Assembly (NCBI RefSeq): GCF_029690045.1
Contig: NZ_CP121464.1
Span: 4,030,001 to 4,094,000 of the forward strand
Length of the DNA stretch: 64,000 nt
Origin: Janthinobacterium rivuli
GTDB lineage: Bacteria > Pseudomonadota > Gammaproteobacteria > Burkholderiales > Burkholderiaceae_D
Direction: 5' to 3'
The position numbers were made by a program, and so were the translations under genes. Below the pieces are notes generated by a model, which did not search any database, was not told where the DNA came from, and saw only the letters and a list, made by a program, of their open reading frames with translations. Positions 50,310 through 59,495 of this stretch are shown here, in pieces (position 1 is the stretch's first letter; each line of letters starts with the position of its first letter).

Positions 50310-51095
50310 TTATTTGCGCCAGATCAAGCTGGCCTGTCTTCCCGTGACGCCATCGCGCCGGTACGAGTAAAACTGCGCCGCATCGCTGACGGTGCAATAT
50401 TCCCCGCCCGCCACTTGCGCCACGCCATCGCGCAGCAGCATGGTGCGCGCCAGCGCGTAGATGTCGGCCAGGTACTTGCCCGGCTTGCCTGCGATGGCGG
50501 CGAAAGTGCTGGATAACACTTGCCGCTCGGCATCATCACGCGCGCCGTCGCGGAACGCTTGCAGCACGTCCTGCCCCACTTCGAATTGCTGCGGACCAAT
50601 GGCCGGCCCCAGCCAGGCGAGGATGTCCGTCGCGCCCTGAGCCCGCATGCTTTCCACCGTGCGCTGCAAGACGCCATTGGCCAGCCCGCGCCAGCCCGCG
50701 TGGGCCGCACCGACAACGAGGCCATCCGTCGAGCAGAACAGCACCGGCAGGCAATCGGCCGTCATCACCACGCACACGGCGCCAGGCTGCGCCGCCACGC
50801 TGGCATCGGCGTCCGGCACGTAGCCATCCAGCTTGCCGGCATCGGCCACGGCCACGCCATGCACCTGCGACAGCCAGGCCGGCTCGGCAGGCAGGATGGC
50901 CGCCAGCCGCGCCCGGTTGGCGGCCACGTGCGCGGGCTCGTCACCCACGTGCGTGCCCAGATTCAAGCCACCGCCGCCCTGCCCGTCACCATACGGCTCC
51001 TGGCTGACGCCGCCCGCGCGCACTGTCGCCAGCGCGCCCACGTTCGCGGGCAAGCCGGGCCAATCGGGTACAAGGCAAGGCAACGGCGACGTCAT
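50310..51095 (-). CDS. pgeF: Peptidoglycan editing factor / polyphenol oxidase family protein
   Basis: This 261-residue DUF152 (YfiH) protein has the metal/purine-site pattern: SQVHGVAVADAG, VMTADCLPVLFCSTDGLVVGAAHAGWRGLANGVL, with the conserved His-Cys-His set. Studied members act as purine nucleoside-active enzymes or remove wrong amino acids from peptidoglycan precursors. Its ATG shares one base with the rluD stop (TGATG), so the two are translated together, an arrangement widespread in proteobacteria. Confidence 0.92.
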   Translation of the reverse strand: MTSPLPCLVPDWPGLPANVGALATVRAGGVSQEPYGDGQGGGGLNLGTHVGDEPAHVAANRARLAAILPAEPAWLSQVHGVAVADAGKLDGYVPDADASVAAQPGAVCVVMTADCLPVLFCSTDGLVVGAAHAGWRGLANGVLQRTVESMRAQGATDILAWLGPAIGPQQFEVGQDVLQAFRDGARDDAERQVLSSTFAAIAGKPGKYLADIYALARTMLLRDGVAQVAGGEYCTVSDAAQFYSYRRDGVTGRQASLIWRK

Positions 51096-52144
51096 CAGAC
51101 CTGTTCCGGCTCGGGAATGCCGGCGGTGGCGATCAATTGCGCGAAATCATCGGCCAGCGGCACGATCCACTCGCACGCTTCCAGGGTACCCGGATGCACG
51201 AGGCCCAGGCGGCGCGCCTGCAGCGCCTGGCGCGAGAACACGGTCACCAGGTGCTGCTTGCCATACACATGGTCGCCGACCAGCGCAAAGCCCAGATGCT
51301 GCATGTGCACGCGGATCTGGTGCGTGCGGCCTGTTTCCAGGCGGCATTGCATCAGGCTCACGGGACGGCGGTCGAGCTCACCGCTGCCGATCAATTCATA
51401 GTGCGTGATCGCAGGCTTGGCCGTAAAGTTTTCCGAGACGGCCATCTTGACCCGGTCCCGCGGGTGGCGCGCGATGGACGCGTCGATGGTGCCCGCCATT
51501 TTCGGCGTGCCCCACACAAGCGCGAAATACTCGCGTTTGACGGTGCGCGCCTGCAACTGGCGCACCAGGTCCGTTTGCGAGGCGAGGGTCTTGCCGACCA
51601 CCATCAGGCCGCTCGTATCCTTGTCCAGGCGGTGCACGATGCCGGCGCGCGGCACACCTGCCAGTTGCGGGCAGTGGTGCAGCAAGCCGTTGAGCAGGGT
51701 GCCAGACCAGTTGCCGGGGCCCGGATGCACGACCAGTCCGGCCGGTTTGTTGATGACGATGATATGCTCATCTTCGTGCACGATGTTCAATTCCATCGCT
51801 TCCGGCTTAAAAGCCTCGTCTTCCGGCGCGCTTTGCGGCAGAATGACGATCTTCTCGTCGCCATAGGCGGTCATGTTGCGTTTGGCAACTTTTCCATCGA
51901 CGGTCACGAAACCGGCTTCCAGCCACAATTGCAAGCGGCTGCGCGAGTATTGCGGCACCAGCTGGGCGATGACTTTATCGAGGCGGTGGCCGCAGGCGTC
52001 CGGCGTCAGTTCCAATGTAATCGGGGCCATTTCCTCGAAGACGTCGTCGGCGGCAAAATCGCCGTCAAACGCCTCTTCGGCAGCATGGTCAGAAAGGGAG
52101 TCAAACGCGGGGTCAGCCAAATTAGGCTTCGGAGTTAATATCAC
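51095..52144 (-). CDS. rluD: 23S rRNA pseudouridine synthase D
   Basis: This 349-residue protein has an S4 domain (DACGHRLDKVIAQLVPQYSRSRLQLWLEAGFVTVDG) and an RluA-type catalytic domain. The catalytic Asp is in GIVHRLDKDTSGLMVVGKT; RTHQIRVHMQHLGFALVGDHVYG is also typical. It makes pseudouridines 1911, 1915 and 1917 in helix 69. The start is GTG at 52144 after GGGA, giving an acidic N-terminal extension of about 40 residues; an internal ATG (MAPITLEL) is an alternative. Divergent from bamD. Confidence 0.94.
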   Translation of the reverse strand: MILTPKPNLADPAFDSLSDHAAEEAFDGDFAADDVFEEMAPITLELTPDACGHRLDKVIAQLVPQYSRSRLQLWLEAGFVTVDGKVAKRNMTAYGDEKIVILPQSAPEDEAFKPEAMELNIVHEDEHIIVINKPAGLVVHPGPGNWSGTLLNGLLHHCPQLAGVPRAGIVHRLDKDTSGLMVVGKTLASQTDLVRQLQARTVKREYFALVWGTPKMAGTIDASIARHPRDRVKMAVSENFTAKPAITHYELIGSGELDRRPVSLMQCRLETGRTHQIRVHMQHLGFALVGDHVYGKQHLVTVFSRQALQARRLGLVHPGTLEACEWIVPLADDFAQLIATAGIPEPEQV

Positions 52145-52209
52145 AGCATTCCCATCGGCTATAATCAGCCTATTGTAAAATCTTGGTTAAAACCTTCTTG
52201 CAAAACGTC

Positions 52210-53013
52210 ATGCAAAAAAAATTATCGTTGGTAGTCGCTTCAGTCGTTCTGCTCGGCATGTCCGCTTGCAGCTTGTTGCCTGAAAAAGTGGATGAGACCA
52301 AAAACTGGTCCGTTACGAAATTATACTCGGAGGCGCGTGAAGAAATGGCCGGGCAGCACTATGAAGCTGCAATCGGCCTGTTCCAGAAGCTGGAGGCTAA
52401 CTATCCTTTCGGCAACTATGCTCTGCAAGCGCAGATGGAGATCGCTTACGCGTATTATAAGGCGGGAGACCAGGCGCAGGCACTGGCTGCCGTCGAACGC
52501 TTCATCAAGTTGCATCCGAACCACGCCAATGTCGACTATATGTACTACTTGCGTGGCCTGATCAGCTTTAATGACCAGATCAGCTTCCTGAACTTCCTGT
52601 ACGAGCAAGATCCGACCGAGCGCGACCCGAAAGCCACGCGCGAAGCGTTTGCGGCCTTCAAGCAACTGGTCGACAAGTTCCCGAATAGTAAATATGCGCC
52701 CGATTCGTTGGCCCGCATGAACTATTTGATCGATGCCATGGCGAAATACGAAGTGCACGTGGCGCGCTATTACTTCCGCCGCGGCGCCTTCCTGGCCGCC
52801 GCCAACCGCGCGCAAACGACGGTCAGCGACTTCCGTGCCTCGCCGGCCATCGAAGAAGCGCTGTTCATCATGTACCGCTCGTATGACAAGCTGGGCTTGA
52901 CCGACCTGCGCGACGACGCCTTGCGCGTGCTGACCAAGAACTACCCGAACACGGCATTCCTCAGCCCGGAAGGGGTGAACAAGGAACGCAAGTGGTGGAA
53001 GTTCTGGCAGTAA
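52210..53013 (+). CDS. bamD: Outer membrane assembly lipoprotein BamD (ComL)
   Basis: This 267-residue lipoprotein starts at ATG 52210 (MQKKLSLVVASVVLLGMSACS), with lipobox LGMSAC. TPR-like repeats follow (EAREEMAGQHYEAAIGLFQKLEANYPFGNYALQAQMEIAYAYY, NSKYAPDSLARMNYLIDAMAKYEVHVARYYFRRGAFLAAANRAQTTV). It is the essential BamA partner in the periplasm. A longer frame from TTG 52183 would mask the signal peptide and is not used. TATAAT at 52160-52165 is a plausible -10 box. Confidence 0.96.
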   Translation: MQKKLSLVVASVVLLGMSACSLLPEKVDETKNWSVTKLYSEAREEMAGQHYEAAIGLFQKLEANYPFGNYALQAQMEIAYAYYKAGDQAQALAAVERFIKLHPNHANVDYMYYLRGLISFNDQISFLNFLYEQDPTERDPKATREAFAAFKQLVDKFPNSKYAPDSLARMNYLIDAMAKYEVHVARYYFRRGAFLAAANRAQTTVSDFRASPAIEEALFIMYRSYDKLGLTDLRDDALRVLTKNYPNTAFLSPEGVNKERKWWKFWQ

Positions 53014-53019
53014 GATAAG

Positions 53020-53045
53020 AAAAAACCGGGCTAGCCCGGTTTTTT
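53020..53045. terminator. Intrinsic terminator of bamD
   Basis: A perfect 26-base palindrome with an A run on one side and T run on the other (core CCGGGCTAGCCCGG) starts seven bases after the bamD stop; it can work in both directions. Confidence 0.92.
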
Positions 53046-53066
53046 CTTAGCCCAACGGCAAAATCC

Positions 53067-53093
53067 GGGGTCGTACCCTGAGGGTACGACCCC
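53067..53093. repeat. Perfect inverted repeat, GGGGTCGTACCCT type
   Basis: Two 13-base arms (GGGGTCGTACCCT and AGGGTACGACCCC) are separated by a single base. It lies between the bamD terminator and the yaaA stop, has no T run, and looks like a dispersed REP-type element rather than a terminator. Confidence 0.75.
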
Positions 53094-53109
53094 AGCATTT
53101 GCTTTAGGG

Positions 53110-53880
53110 TTATTCTCCGACCTTGCGCCGAAACACCCAGTTTTTGTCGTTCGACGCTTCCGGCACGAAACCGTAACCGTCGACATCGAACTGCTTCAGC
53201 TGTTGCGGATCGCGTATCTGGTTGACAGCCGCATAGCGGGCCAGCATGCCGCGCGCGCGCTTGGCGTAGAACGAGATGATTTTATATTTGCCGTTCTTCC
53301 AGTCCTCGAACACGGGCGCGATGACGGGCACGTCCAGCTGGCGCGGCTTGACGGATTTGAAATATTCTTCGGAAGCAAGGTTGACCAGCACTTGCGCGCC
53401 ATGCTCCTTGGCCGCTCGGTTCAGGCCGTTGGTGATGGTGTCTCCCCAGAACGCATACAGATCCTTGCCGCGCGTGGTCGACAACCGCGTGCCCATTTCC
53501 AGGCGGTGCGGGTGAATCAGGTCCAGCGGACGCAGCAAGCCGTACAGGCCCGACAGGATGCGCACGTGCGACTGGGCATAGTCGAGCTGGGCCGGCTGCA
53601 GGCTGCGCGCCTCGAAACCGGCATACACGTCGCCATTGAAGGCCATGATAGCCTGGCGCGCTTCCGTCAACTGCGGCGTCCACGACGCATAGCGGGCCAC
53701 ATTGAGGGCGGACAAGGCGTCGGAAATGCCCATCAGGCTACCCACTTCGCTAGGGGAAAACTGGCGCATGCGCTCGATCAGCTGGGCGGAATGGTCGAGA
53801 AAATCGGGGGTGCTGTGCAACGAGGTTGTTGGCGGCGTCTCCAGGTCGAGACTCTTGGCGGGCGAAAGCACGATCAACAT
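53110..53880 (-). CDS. yaaA: Peroxide stress protein YaaA (DUF328)
   Basis: This 256-residue protein starts at ATG 53880 ([17 protein letters not shown]), the exact YaaA opening. Further family marks are [61 protein letters not shown] and [15 protein letters not shown]. YaaA lowers free iron during peroxide stress in E. coli and has a DNA-binding fold. Divergent from the PIN gene. Confidence 0.95.
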   Translation of the reverse strand: MLIVLSPAKSLDLETPPTTSLHSTPDFLDHSAQLIERMRQFSPSEVGSLMGISDALSALNVARYASWTPQLTEARQAIMAFNGDVYAGFEARSLQPAQLDYAQSHVRILSGLYGLLRPLDLIHPHRLEMGTRLSTTRGKDLYAFWGDTITNGLNRAAKEHGAQVLVNLASEEYFKSVKPRQLDVPVIAPVFEDWKNGKYKIISFYAKRARGMLARYAAVNQIRDPQQLKQFDVDGYGFVPEASNDKNWVFRRKVGE

Positions 53881-53910
53881 AAATTATCACTACAGAATAG
53901 AATTGCCGAC

Positions 53911-54345
53911 ATGATACCTGCTCCACAAAAACTCGTCCTCGACACCAACGTTTGCCTCGACCTGTTCGTCTTCAACGACCCGCGCTGGGCGCCCCTGCTG
54001 GCGGCCATGGAAAGCGGCGCCGTGCACGCCATCACGCGCGAAGATTGCCGCGCGGAATACTTGGTCGTGCTGCATTACAAACATCTGCCGCTCGATGAAG
54101 CGAGCCGCGCCGTTGCCGCCGCCCGCTTCGACGCCCACATCAGCGTCGTGGCCCCACCCGTCTCTGGCGTGCGCCTGCCCGTCTGCACGGACAAGGATGA
54201 CCAGAAATTCCTCGAACTGGCGCGCGACGCCAACGCCGACATCCTCATCACCAAGGACAAGGCCCTGCTGAAACTGGCCCGCAAGACGGCCAAGGCCGGC
54301 ATGTTCAAGATCATGGTGCCGGAAGGCTGGGCCTTGCCAGGCTGA
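53911..54345 (+). CDS. PIN-domain protein (COG1569 type, possible orphan toxin)
   Basis: This 144-residue protein starts at ATG 53911. PIN acidic residues are visible in KLVLDTNVCLDLFVF, the glutamate of CRAEYLVVL, VCTDKDDQKFLELA and ANADILITKDKALL, so a metal-dependent RNase is expected. Proteins of this group are annotated as putative toxins, yet no antitoxin gene lies next to it: yaaA is upstream on the other strand and an aminotransferase follows. It may be a housekeeping or solitary PIN RNase. Confidence 0.82.
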   Translation: MIPAPQKLVLDTNVCLDLFVFNDPRWAPLLAAMESGAVHAITREDCRAEYLVVLHYKHLPLDEASRAVAAARFDAHISVVAPPVSGVRLPVCTDKDDQKFLELARDANADILITKDKALLKLARKTAKAGMFKIMVPEGWALPG

Positions 54346-54428
54346 GCCGCCAAAGCCCTGCACGCAAGGGGGCGCGCTGCGCTAGAATGGGACACGATTC
54401 CACTTTCCGCACCGCGCCCCTACCGTTC

Positions 54429-55607
54429 ATGAACAGCCCGTCCCTGCCCTACACGACTCCCGCCCTGACCTCGCGCCTGCCTCTTGTGGGCACCACCGTG
54501 TTTACCCGCATGTCCAGCCTGGCGGCCCAGCATGGCGCCGTCAACCTGGGCCAGGGTTTTCCAGATTTCGATTGCGATCCAGCCCTGGTCGACCTCGTCA
54601 GCGACGCCATGCGCGCCGGCCACAACCAGTATCCGATGATGACGGGCGCCGCGCCCCTGCGCGAGGCGATTGCCGCGAAAATCGCCAGCTTGTACGGCCA
54701 CGGCTATGACGCCGGCACGGAAATCACCGTCACGGCCGGCGCCACGCAGGCGCTGACCACGGCCATTTTGTGCTGCGTGCATCCGGGCGACGAAGTCATC
54801 GTCATCGAACCGGCCTACGACAGCTACCTGCCGGCCATCGCGCTGGCCGGCGGCGTGCCCGTGCTGGTGGCGATGCAAGTGGGTGAACAAGGCTACAGCG
54901 TGCCGTGGGACAAGCTGGCCGCGGCCGTCAGCAACAAGACGCGCCTGATCATCATCAATACGCCGCACAATCCGACGGGCACGATCTTGCGTCCCGCCGA
55001 CGTGGCCGCGCTGGCCGACATCGTGCGCGGCACGCAAATTTTGATACTCTCCGACGAAGTCTACGAACACATGGTGTACGACGGTGTGCCGCACGCGTCG
55101 CTCGCGCGCAACCCCGAACTGGCGGCGCGCAGCTTCATCGTCTCCAGCTTCGGCAAGACCTATCACGTGACGGGCTGGAAGATCGGCTATGTGGCCGCGC
55201 CAGCCTCCATGACGGCGGAGTTCCGCAAAGTGCACCAGTACAACGTATTTAGCGTCAATACGCCGATGCAGCACGGCCTGGCTGGCTACATGGCCGAGCC
55301 GCAGCCCTATCTGGACTTGCCCGCGTTTTACCAGCGCAAGCGCGACTTGTTCCGCGACGGCCTGGCGGGCAGCCGTTTTACCCTGCTGCCTGCCGACGGC
55401 ACGTATTTCCAGTGCGTGCGCTACGATGCCATTTCGCAAGAGACCGAAGCGCAGTTCGCCGAATGGCTGACGACGCAAATCAAGGTGGCGGCCATCCCTG
55501 TCTCCGCGTTTTACACGCAGGGCAAGGAGTCGGGCATCGTGCGCTTCTGCTTTGCCAAGAAAGACGAGACCTTGCGCCTGGCGCTGGAGCGCCTGCGCAG
55601 CATATAA
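54429..55607 (+). CDS. PLP-dependent aminotransferase, methionine aminotransferase (YbdL) type
   Basis: This 392-residue class I aminotransferase starts at ATG 54429 (MNSPSLPYTTPALTSRLPLVGTTVFTRMSSLAAQHGAVNLGQGFPDF). The NLGQGFPDFDCDP opening, INTPHNPTGTILR, ILSDEVYEHMVYDG and the cofactor Lys in SSFGKTYHVTGWKIGY agree with the YbdL/kynurenine aminotransferase branch, as does RFCFAKKDETL near the end. It probably transaminates methionine or aromatic amino acids. A start 42 bases upstream is possible but is not preceded by a ribosome site. Confidence 0.9.
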   Translation: MNSPSLPYTTPALTSRLPLVGTTVFTRMSSLAAQHGAVNLGQGFPDFDCDPALVDLVSDAMRAGHNQYPMMTGAAPLREAIAAKIASLYGHGYDAGTEITVTAGATQALTTAILCCVHPGDEVIVIEPAYDSYLPAIALAGGVPVLVAMQVGEQGYSVPWDKLAAAVSNKTRLIIINTPHNPTGTILRPADVAALADIVRGTQILILSDEVYEHMVYDGVPHASLARNPELAARSFIVSSFGKTYHVTGWKIGYVAAPASMTAEFRKVHQYNVFSVNTPMQHGLAGYMAEPQPYLDLPAFYQRKRDLFRDGLAGSRFTLLPADGTYFQCVRYDAISQETEAQFAEWLTTQIKVAAIPVSAFYTQGKESGIVRFCFAKKDETLRLALERLRSI

Positions 55608-55653
55608 CCGAGCACTGAACATGGCTTCGCTGCGGCGGGGCAAAGGATGACAG

Positions 55654-56757
55654 ATGGTACAGCGTCGCATCGGCCCGGCCGACCTGGTTCCCGGCGAACC
55701 CCTGCCCTGGGATCTGTTTTTGGCCGACCACAGCGCCGGCCCGCAACTGCGCAAGGGACAGATCATCACGGACGGCGCGCAACTGGGCCGTTTGCTGCAG
55801 CTGGGCCTGTACGTGGGCGCGCCGGAGCAGCCATCCGTCTTGCGCCTGCTCAATGAAGCGGCGCAGCGCCTGGAACGCCTGCTGCTGGCCTTGCGCAGCG
55901 AAAACAATGCCGAGCGCGACGTGCGCGACATCGCCCGCGAACTGCTGCGCGCGCTGGAACACGATGCCGATATCGCCCTGGCCAGCATCCTGCTCAACCA
56001 GATCGCTGGCAGCTACGCCGTGCGCCACTGCATCGAAACGGCCTTGCTGGCCATGCTGGTGGGCCGCAGCATGCACAAGTCCCACGATGAACTATTACTG
56101 ATCGGTGCAGCCGCGCTGACGATGAACGTGGGCATGCTGCGTCACCACGACAGCTTCCAGGACCGGCGCGGCCCCCTGAACGACGAGGAAATGCGCATCG
56201 TGCGTCTGCATCCGCAGGAAAGCACGGAATTGCTGCGCTGCGCCGGTGTCGACGACGAGGAATGGCTCAGTTGCGTGCTGCTGCACCACGAAAACGACGA
56301 CGGCAGCGGCTACCCGCAGGGGCGCACGGCCGATGAAATCCTGCAAAACGCCAAGCTGATCGGCCTGGCCGACCGCTATTGCGCCCGCGTTTCCGCGCGC
56401 AACTACCGGCGCTCCATCGTGCCCGACCAGGCGCTGCAGCACATCTTCCTCGACCAGGGCGTGCCCATCGATCCGCTGCTGGGGGAACAGTTCGTCAACC
56501 TGCTGGGAAAATATCCGCCCGGAACATTAGTGCGCCTGCGCAGCGGCGAACTGGGGGTGGTGACGCAACGGGGCGCCGGCCACGTGCATCCGCTCAGCGA
56601 TGCGCTGGGCGCGCCGCTGGCCGCCGCCCAGCTATCGCAGATGACGCCGCGCGACACGGGCGACAGCCAGTTCGCCATCGTCTCGTCGCTGCATGAAGAC
56701 GATGCGGGCGTGCGCTTCAGCATGCGCAATGTGTGGGGCGACGAGGCGCGGCTGTAG
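55654..56757 (+). CDS. HD-GYP-related protein with degenerate catalytic motif
   Basis: This 367-residue protein has an HD-GYP architecture: His125 in YAVRHCIETALLAM, HP at 186, LLHHENDDGSGYPQGR at 209-224 and LIGLADRYCARVSARNYR. However, the HD pair itself is replaced by Thr156-Met157 (AALTMNVGML instead of ALLHDIGK). Two metal ligands are therefore missing, and c-di-GMP hydrolysis is unlikely; it may bind c-di-GMP or act by protein contacts. The N-terminal part resembles the flexible regulatory segment before many HD-GYP domains. It lies 46 bases after the aminotransferase gene. Confidence 0.85.
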   Translation: MVQRRIGPADLVPGEPLPWDLFLADHSAGPQLRKGQIITDGAQLGRLLQLGLYVGAPEQPSVLRLLNEAAQRLERLLLALRSENNAERDVRDIARELLRALEHDADIALASILLNQIAGSYAVRHCIETALLAMLVGRSMHKSHDELLLIGAAALTMNVGMLRHHDSFQDRRGPLNDEEMRIVRLHPQESTELLRCAGVDDEEWLSCVLLHHENDDGSGYPQGRTADEILQNAKLIGLADRYCARVSARNYRRSIVPDQALQHIFLDQGVPIDPLLGEQFVNLLGKYPPGTLVRLRSGELGVVTQRGAGHVHPLSDALGAPLAAAQLSQMTPRDTGDSQFAIVSSLHEDDAGVRFSMRNVWGDEARL

Positions 56758-56795
56758 GCCGCCAGGGCAAGGCCGGCGCCAGACCCAATGTCAGC

Positions 56796-57254
56796 TCACG
56801 GTTTCGGCGGACGGATGCCCGTGTACTGCGCGCTGACCAGCAGCCATTGCTTGTCAACAAGCCGAGCCACATAGCCGGCGCGCAGGGCGAAGGTGCGGGC
56901 ACCCGCTTCCTGATTGAGTCGGTAGGACAGCCGCGCCGAGATGAGCGCCGTATCGCCAAACAGCCGCACCACTGGCTCGTCGACCTGGAGTTGAGGGCTC
57001 GGCCGCTTCTGCTCTGGCGCATAAAAGGAGAGCATTTTTTCACGCCCGTCCACCTCGCCGACCGGCGATATTTCCACATAATTCTCGGCCGTCGTGGCTT
57101 TCAAGGCAAGCTGATCAAAGTTGTTCTGCGCCTGCGCATGGCGCTGCACCAGAGCCACCAGTTCGGCGTCGCCGGGAGCCGCGTACGCGCTGCCGATCAT
57201 GCCGAAGGCGCCAAGCAGGCAGGTGGAAAGAAGGTGTGGAAGAGTCAATTTCAT
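56796..57254 (-). CDS. Exported NTF2-like (DUF4440/SnoaL-type) protein
   Basis: This 152-residue protein has a signal peptide ending SAYAAPG. The cone-shaped NTF2-like fold is suggested by ELVALVQRHAQAQNNFDQLALKATTAENYVEISPVGEVDGREKMLSFY, VDEPVVRLFGDTALISARLSYRL and WLLVSAQYTGIRP. Such proteins may be small hydrolases, binding proteins or of unknown role. Nothing around it suggests a substrate; it is divergent from the AraC regulator. Confidence 0.8.
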   Translation of the reverse strand: MKLTLPHLLSTCLLGAFGMIGSAYAAPGDAELVALVQRHAQAQNNFDQLALKATTAENYVEISPVGEVDGREKMLSFYAPEQKRPSPQLQVDEPVVRLFGDTALISARLSYRLNQEAGARTFALRAGYVARLVDKQWLLVSAQYTGIRPPKP

Positions 57255-57572
57255 GCGTAGTCATCCTGGTCGAAGTCATTGAGAAGCGTCCGTTGATTCC
57301 TGCGGCAGCGCCAGTATCGAACACTCGCTTGCGGGCAAACGCATCATGAGGGAGCCCACTGCATGCTATCCGATTGCCCTTTCCGGCGCATGCCATTGCG
57401 ACAAACGGCTTGATTGGGGGATTGAAACGCCATTTCGAGGACGCGTGGCGGCCGGCTTGATGGCGTCGTCCCATACCCCGTGCATTCCCCCGAATCGACC
57501 GTTCATCCTGCCCCCGGCGCTGTTCGTCGTTCCGCGCTCGCCCGTGCGGGCAGCCGCACATACCATGCCGAC
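57255..57572. other. Divergent gap between NTF2-like and AraC genes
   Basis: This 318-base region has no convincing ORF, hairpin, palindrome or promoter motif. Base composition is like the coding neighbours. A 76-codon frame inside (57346-57576) has no ribosome site and no recognisable features. Confidence 0.4.
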
Positions 57573-58424
57573 ATGACCACTCCACTCCAGTTCAAGTCCG
57601 GCCAGTTCTATGGCGACGTGCATCACGGCGCGCGCGGCAGCATGTTCGATATCCGCCGTCTGCAGGCCACGCGTGGCGAGGATGAAGTCGAAACGCACCG
57701 GCATGACGATGCCCACTTCGTCTTCGTTCTGTCCGGCACGTATATTTCCAGCGCCCTGCACGCCCCGCCGCGCGCGCCTTCGCCCACCCTCGTCTTCAAT
57801 CCTGCCGGCACGACGCACCGCGACCGCTTCGTCGATGGCAAGGGCAGTTTCATGACGGTATCGCTTGACCCTGCCCTGCTGGCGGGCGCCGAGGAATTGC
57901 ATGCGGCCCAGGAGTGCGCCAGCGTGTTGCGCGATACGGCCAGCGCGGCCGCCGCGTTCCGGCTGGCGCGCGAAATTGGCCGCGGCGGCGATGGCGCCCT
58001 GCTCGAAGCGGGCGCATGGGACATGCTGGCCAGCCTGCACAAGACGCCCCGGCAGGCGCGCCCATCCCTGCCCGGCTGGGCCCACCAGGCCTATGAAGCC
58101 GTGATGGACCTGGCCAATGACACGCATCTGCGCATCGCCGACGTGGCCGCCGCCCTGGGCGTGCATCCCGTGCACCTGGCCCGCGTGTTCCGCCAGGCCT
58201 GGGGCTGTTCGCCGGGCGACCTGCTGCGCTGGCGCCGCGTCGACCAGGCCAGCGGCCTGCTGCGCCGCCCGGAACTGAGCATGGCCGAGGTGGCGCTGAG
58301 CGTGGGCTTCGCCGACCAGAGCCACATGAGCCGCGCCTTCCAGGCCCGCTACGGCATGACGCCCAGCAACTATCGACGCCAAATGTTTCAAACGTCCAAG
58401 ACAATGCCCGGATTGCAAGACTAG
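57573..58424 (+). CDS. AraC-family transcriptional regulator with cupin sensor
   Basis: This 283-residue protein starts at ATG 57573 (MTTPLQFKSGQFYGDVHHG). The N-terminal cupin-like part has a histidine cluster (VETHRHDDAHFVFVLSG). The C-terminal double helix-turn-helix is clear: LRIADVAAALGVHPVHLARVFRQAWGCSPGDLLRWRRVDQASGLLRRPELSMAEVALSVGFADQSHMSRAFQARYGMTPSNYRR. It precedes a serine hydrolase gene by 29 bases on the same strand and probably regulates it. The effector is unknown. Confidence 0.9.
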   Translation: MTTPLQFKSGQFYGDVHHGARGSMFDIRRLQATRGEDEVETHRHDDAHFVFVLSGTYISSALHAPPRAPSPTLVFNPAGTTHRDRFVDGKGSFMTVSLDPALLAGAEELHAAQECASVLRDTASAAAAFRLAREIGRGGDGALLEAGAWDMLASLHKTPRQARPSLPGWAHQAYEAVMDLANDTHLRIADVAAALGVHPVHLARVFRQAWGCSPGDLLRWRRVDQASGLLRRPELSMAEVALSVGFADQSHMSRAFQARYGMTPSNYRRQMFQTSKTMPGLQD

Positions 58425-58453
58425 ACTGCACTTTTCCAACTCAGGAGTACCCC

Positions 58454-59488
58454 ATGTTGCGATATTTACCCCTTCTTCTGGCCTTCGGCAGCAGCGTCCA
58501 CGCGGGCGAACTGGACGGCGTTACCACCGCCATCGAAGCAGGCGACTTCAAGCAGATCACCAGCGTCGTGGTGGCACAGCATGGCAAGCTGCTCTACGAA
58601 CACTACTTCGACAAGGACGGCGCGGACAGCCTGCGCAACACGCGCTCGGTTGGCAAGACGGTGGCGGGCATGCTGGTCGGCCTGGCCATCGAGCGCAAGC
58701 TCTTGCGCACCGACACTCCCGTGCTGCCGTACTTTCCGGAACTGCGCCCGCTGGCCCATGCCGACCCGCGCAAGGACAAGATCACGGTCGAGGATTTCCT
58801 GACCATGAGCTCGCTACTCGAATGCGACGACGACAACCAGCATTCGCGCGGCAACGAAGAGCGCATGTATCTGGTGGAAGACTGGAGCCGCTTCGTGGCG
58901 GACCTGCCGATCCGCGGCTTTCCGGAATGGCAGCCCCGCCCCGAGCAATCGCCGTATGGCCGCGCCTGGAGCTATTGCACGGCCGGCGTCACCCTGCTGG
59001 GACCGCTGCTTGAAAAAGTGAGCGGCCAGCGCGTGCCGGACTTCGCGGCCGCCAACCTGTTCAAGCCGCTGGGCATCGACAAGGTGAAATGGCAATTCCA
59101 GCCCAAGGGCAGCGCCATGACGGGCGGCGGCTTGCAGCTGCGCAGCGTGGATTTGATGAAGCTTGGCCAGCTCTACCTCGACGGCGGGCGCTGGAATGGC
59201 CAGCAGGTGATGCCGGCCGAATGGGTCAGGCGCTCAATCGCGCCGCATGCCAACGCGCGCGAAGGCATGGACTATGGTTACCTGTGGTGGCTGCAACCGT
59301 TCACGGCGAATGGCCGCACGGTGCAAAGCTATGGCATGGCGGGTTCGGGCGGCAATAAAGTGCTCGTATTGCCGGAACTCGATGCCGTGGTCGTCATCAC
59401 CACGACCAACTTCCAGGTGCGCGACGCCCATGGACTCAGCGAAAAATTGCTGACCAAGCTGATCATGCCGGCACTGATGCGCCCCTGA
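58454..59488 (+). CDS. Exported serine hydrolase, class C beta-lactamase family
   Basis: This 344-residue protein starts at ATG 58454 with AGGAG eight bases before. It has a short signal peptide (LPLLLAFGSSVHAGE). The nucleophile is in TRSVGKTVAG (SxxK); the second motif is SYCTAGVTLLG, where YC replaces the usual YSN. The third region is GMAGSGGNKVLVLPELDAVVVITT, common in EstB-like esterases and 6-aminohexanoate-type hydrolases. Substrate unknown. Likely cotranscribed with the AraC regulator. Confidence 0.87.
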   Translation: MLRYLPLLLAFGSSVHAGELDGVTTAIEAGDFKQITSVVVAQHGKLLYEHYFDKDGADSLRNTRSVGKTVAGMLVGLAIERKLLRTDTPVLPYFPELRPLAHADPRKDKITVEDFLTMSSLLECDDDNQHSRGNEERMYLVEDWSRFVADLPIRGFPEWQPRPEQSPYGRAWSYCTAGVTLLGPLLEKVSGQRVPDFAAANLFKPLGIDKVKWQFQPKGSAMTGGGLQLRSVDLMKLGQLYLDGGRWNGQQVMPAEWVRRSIAPHANAREGMDYGYLWWLQPFTANGRTVQSYGMAGSGGNKVLVLPELDAVVVITTTNFQVRDAHGLSEKLLTKLIMPALMRP

Positions 59489-59495
59489 GCACCCG

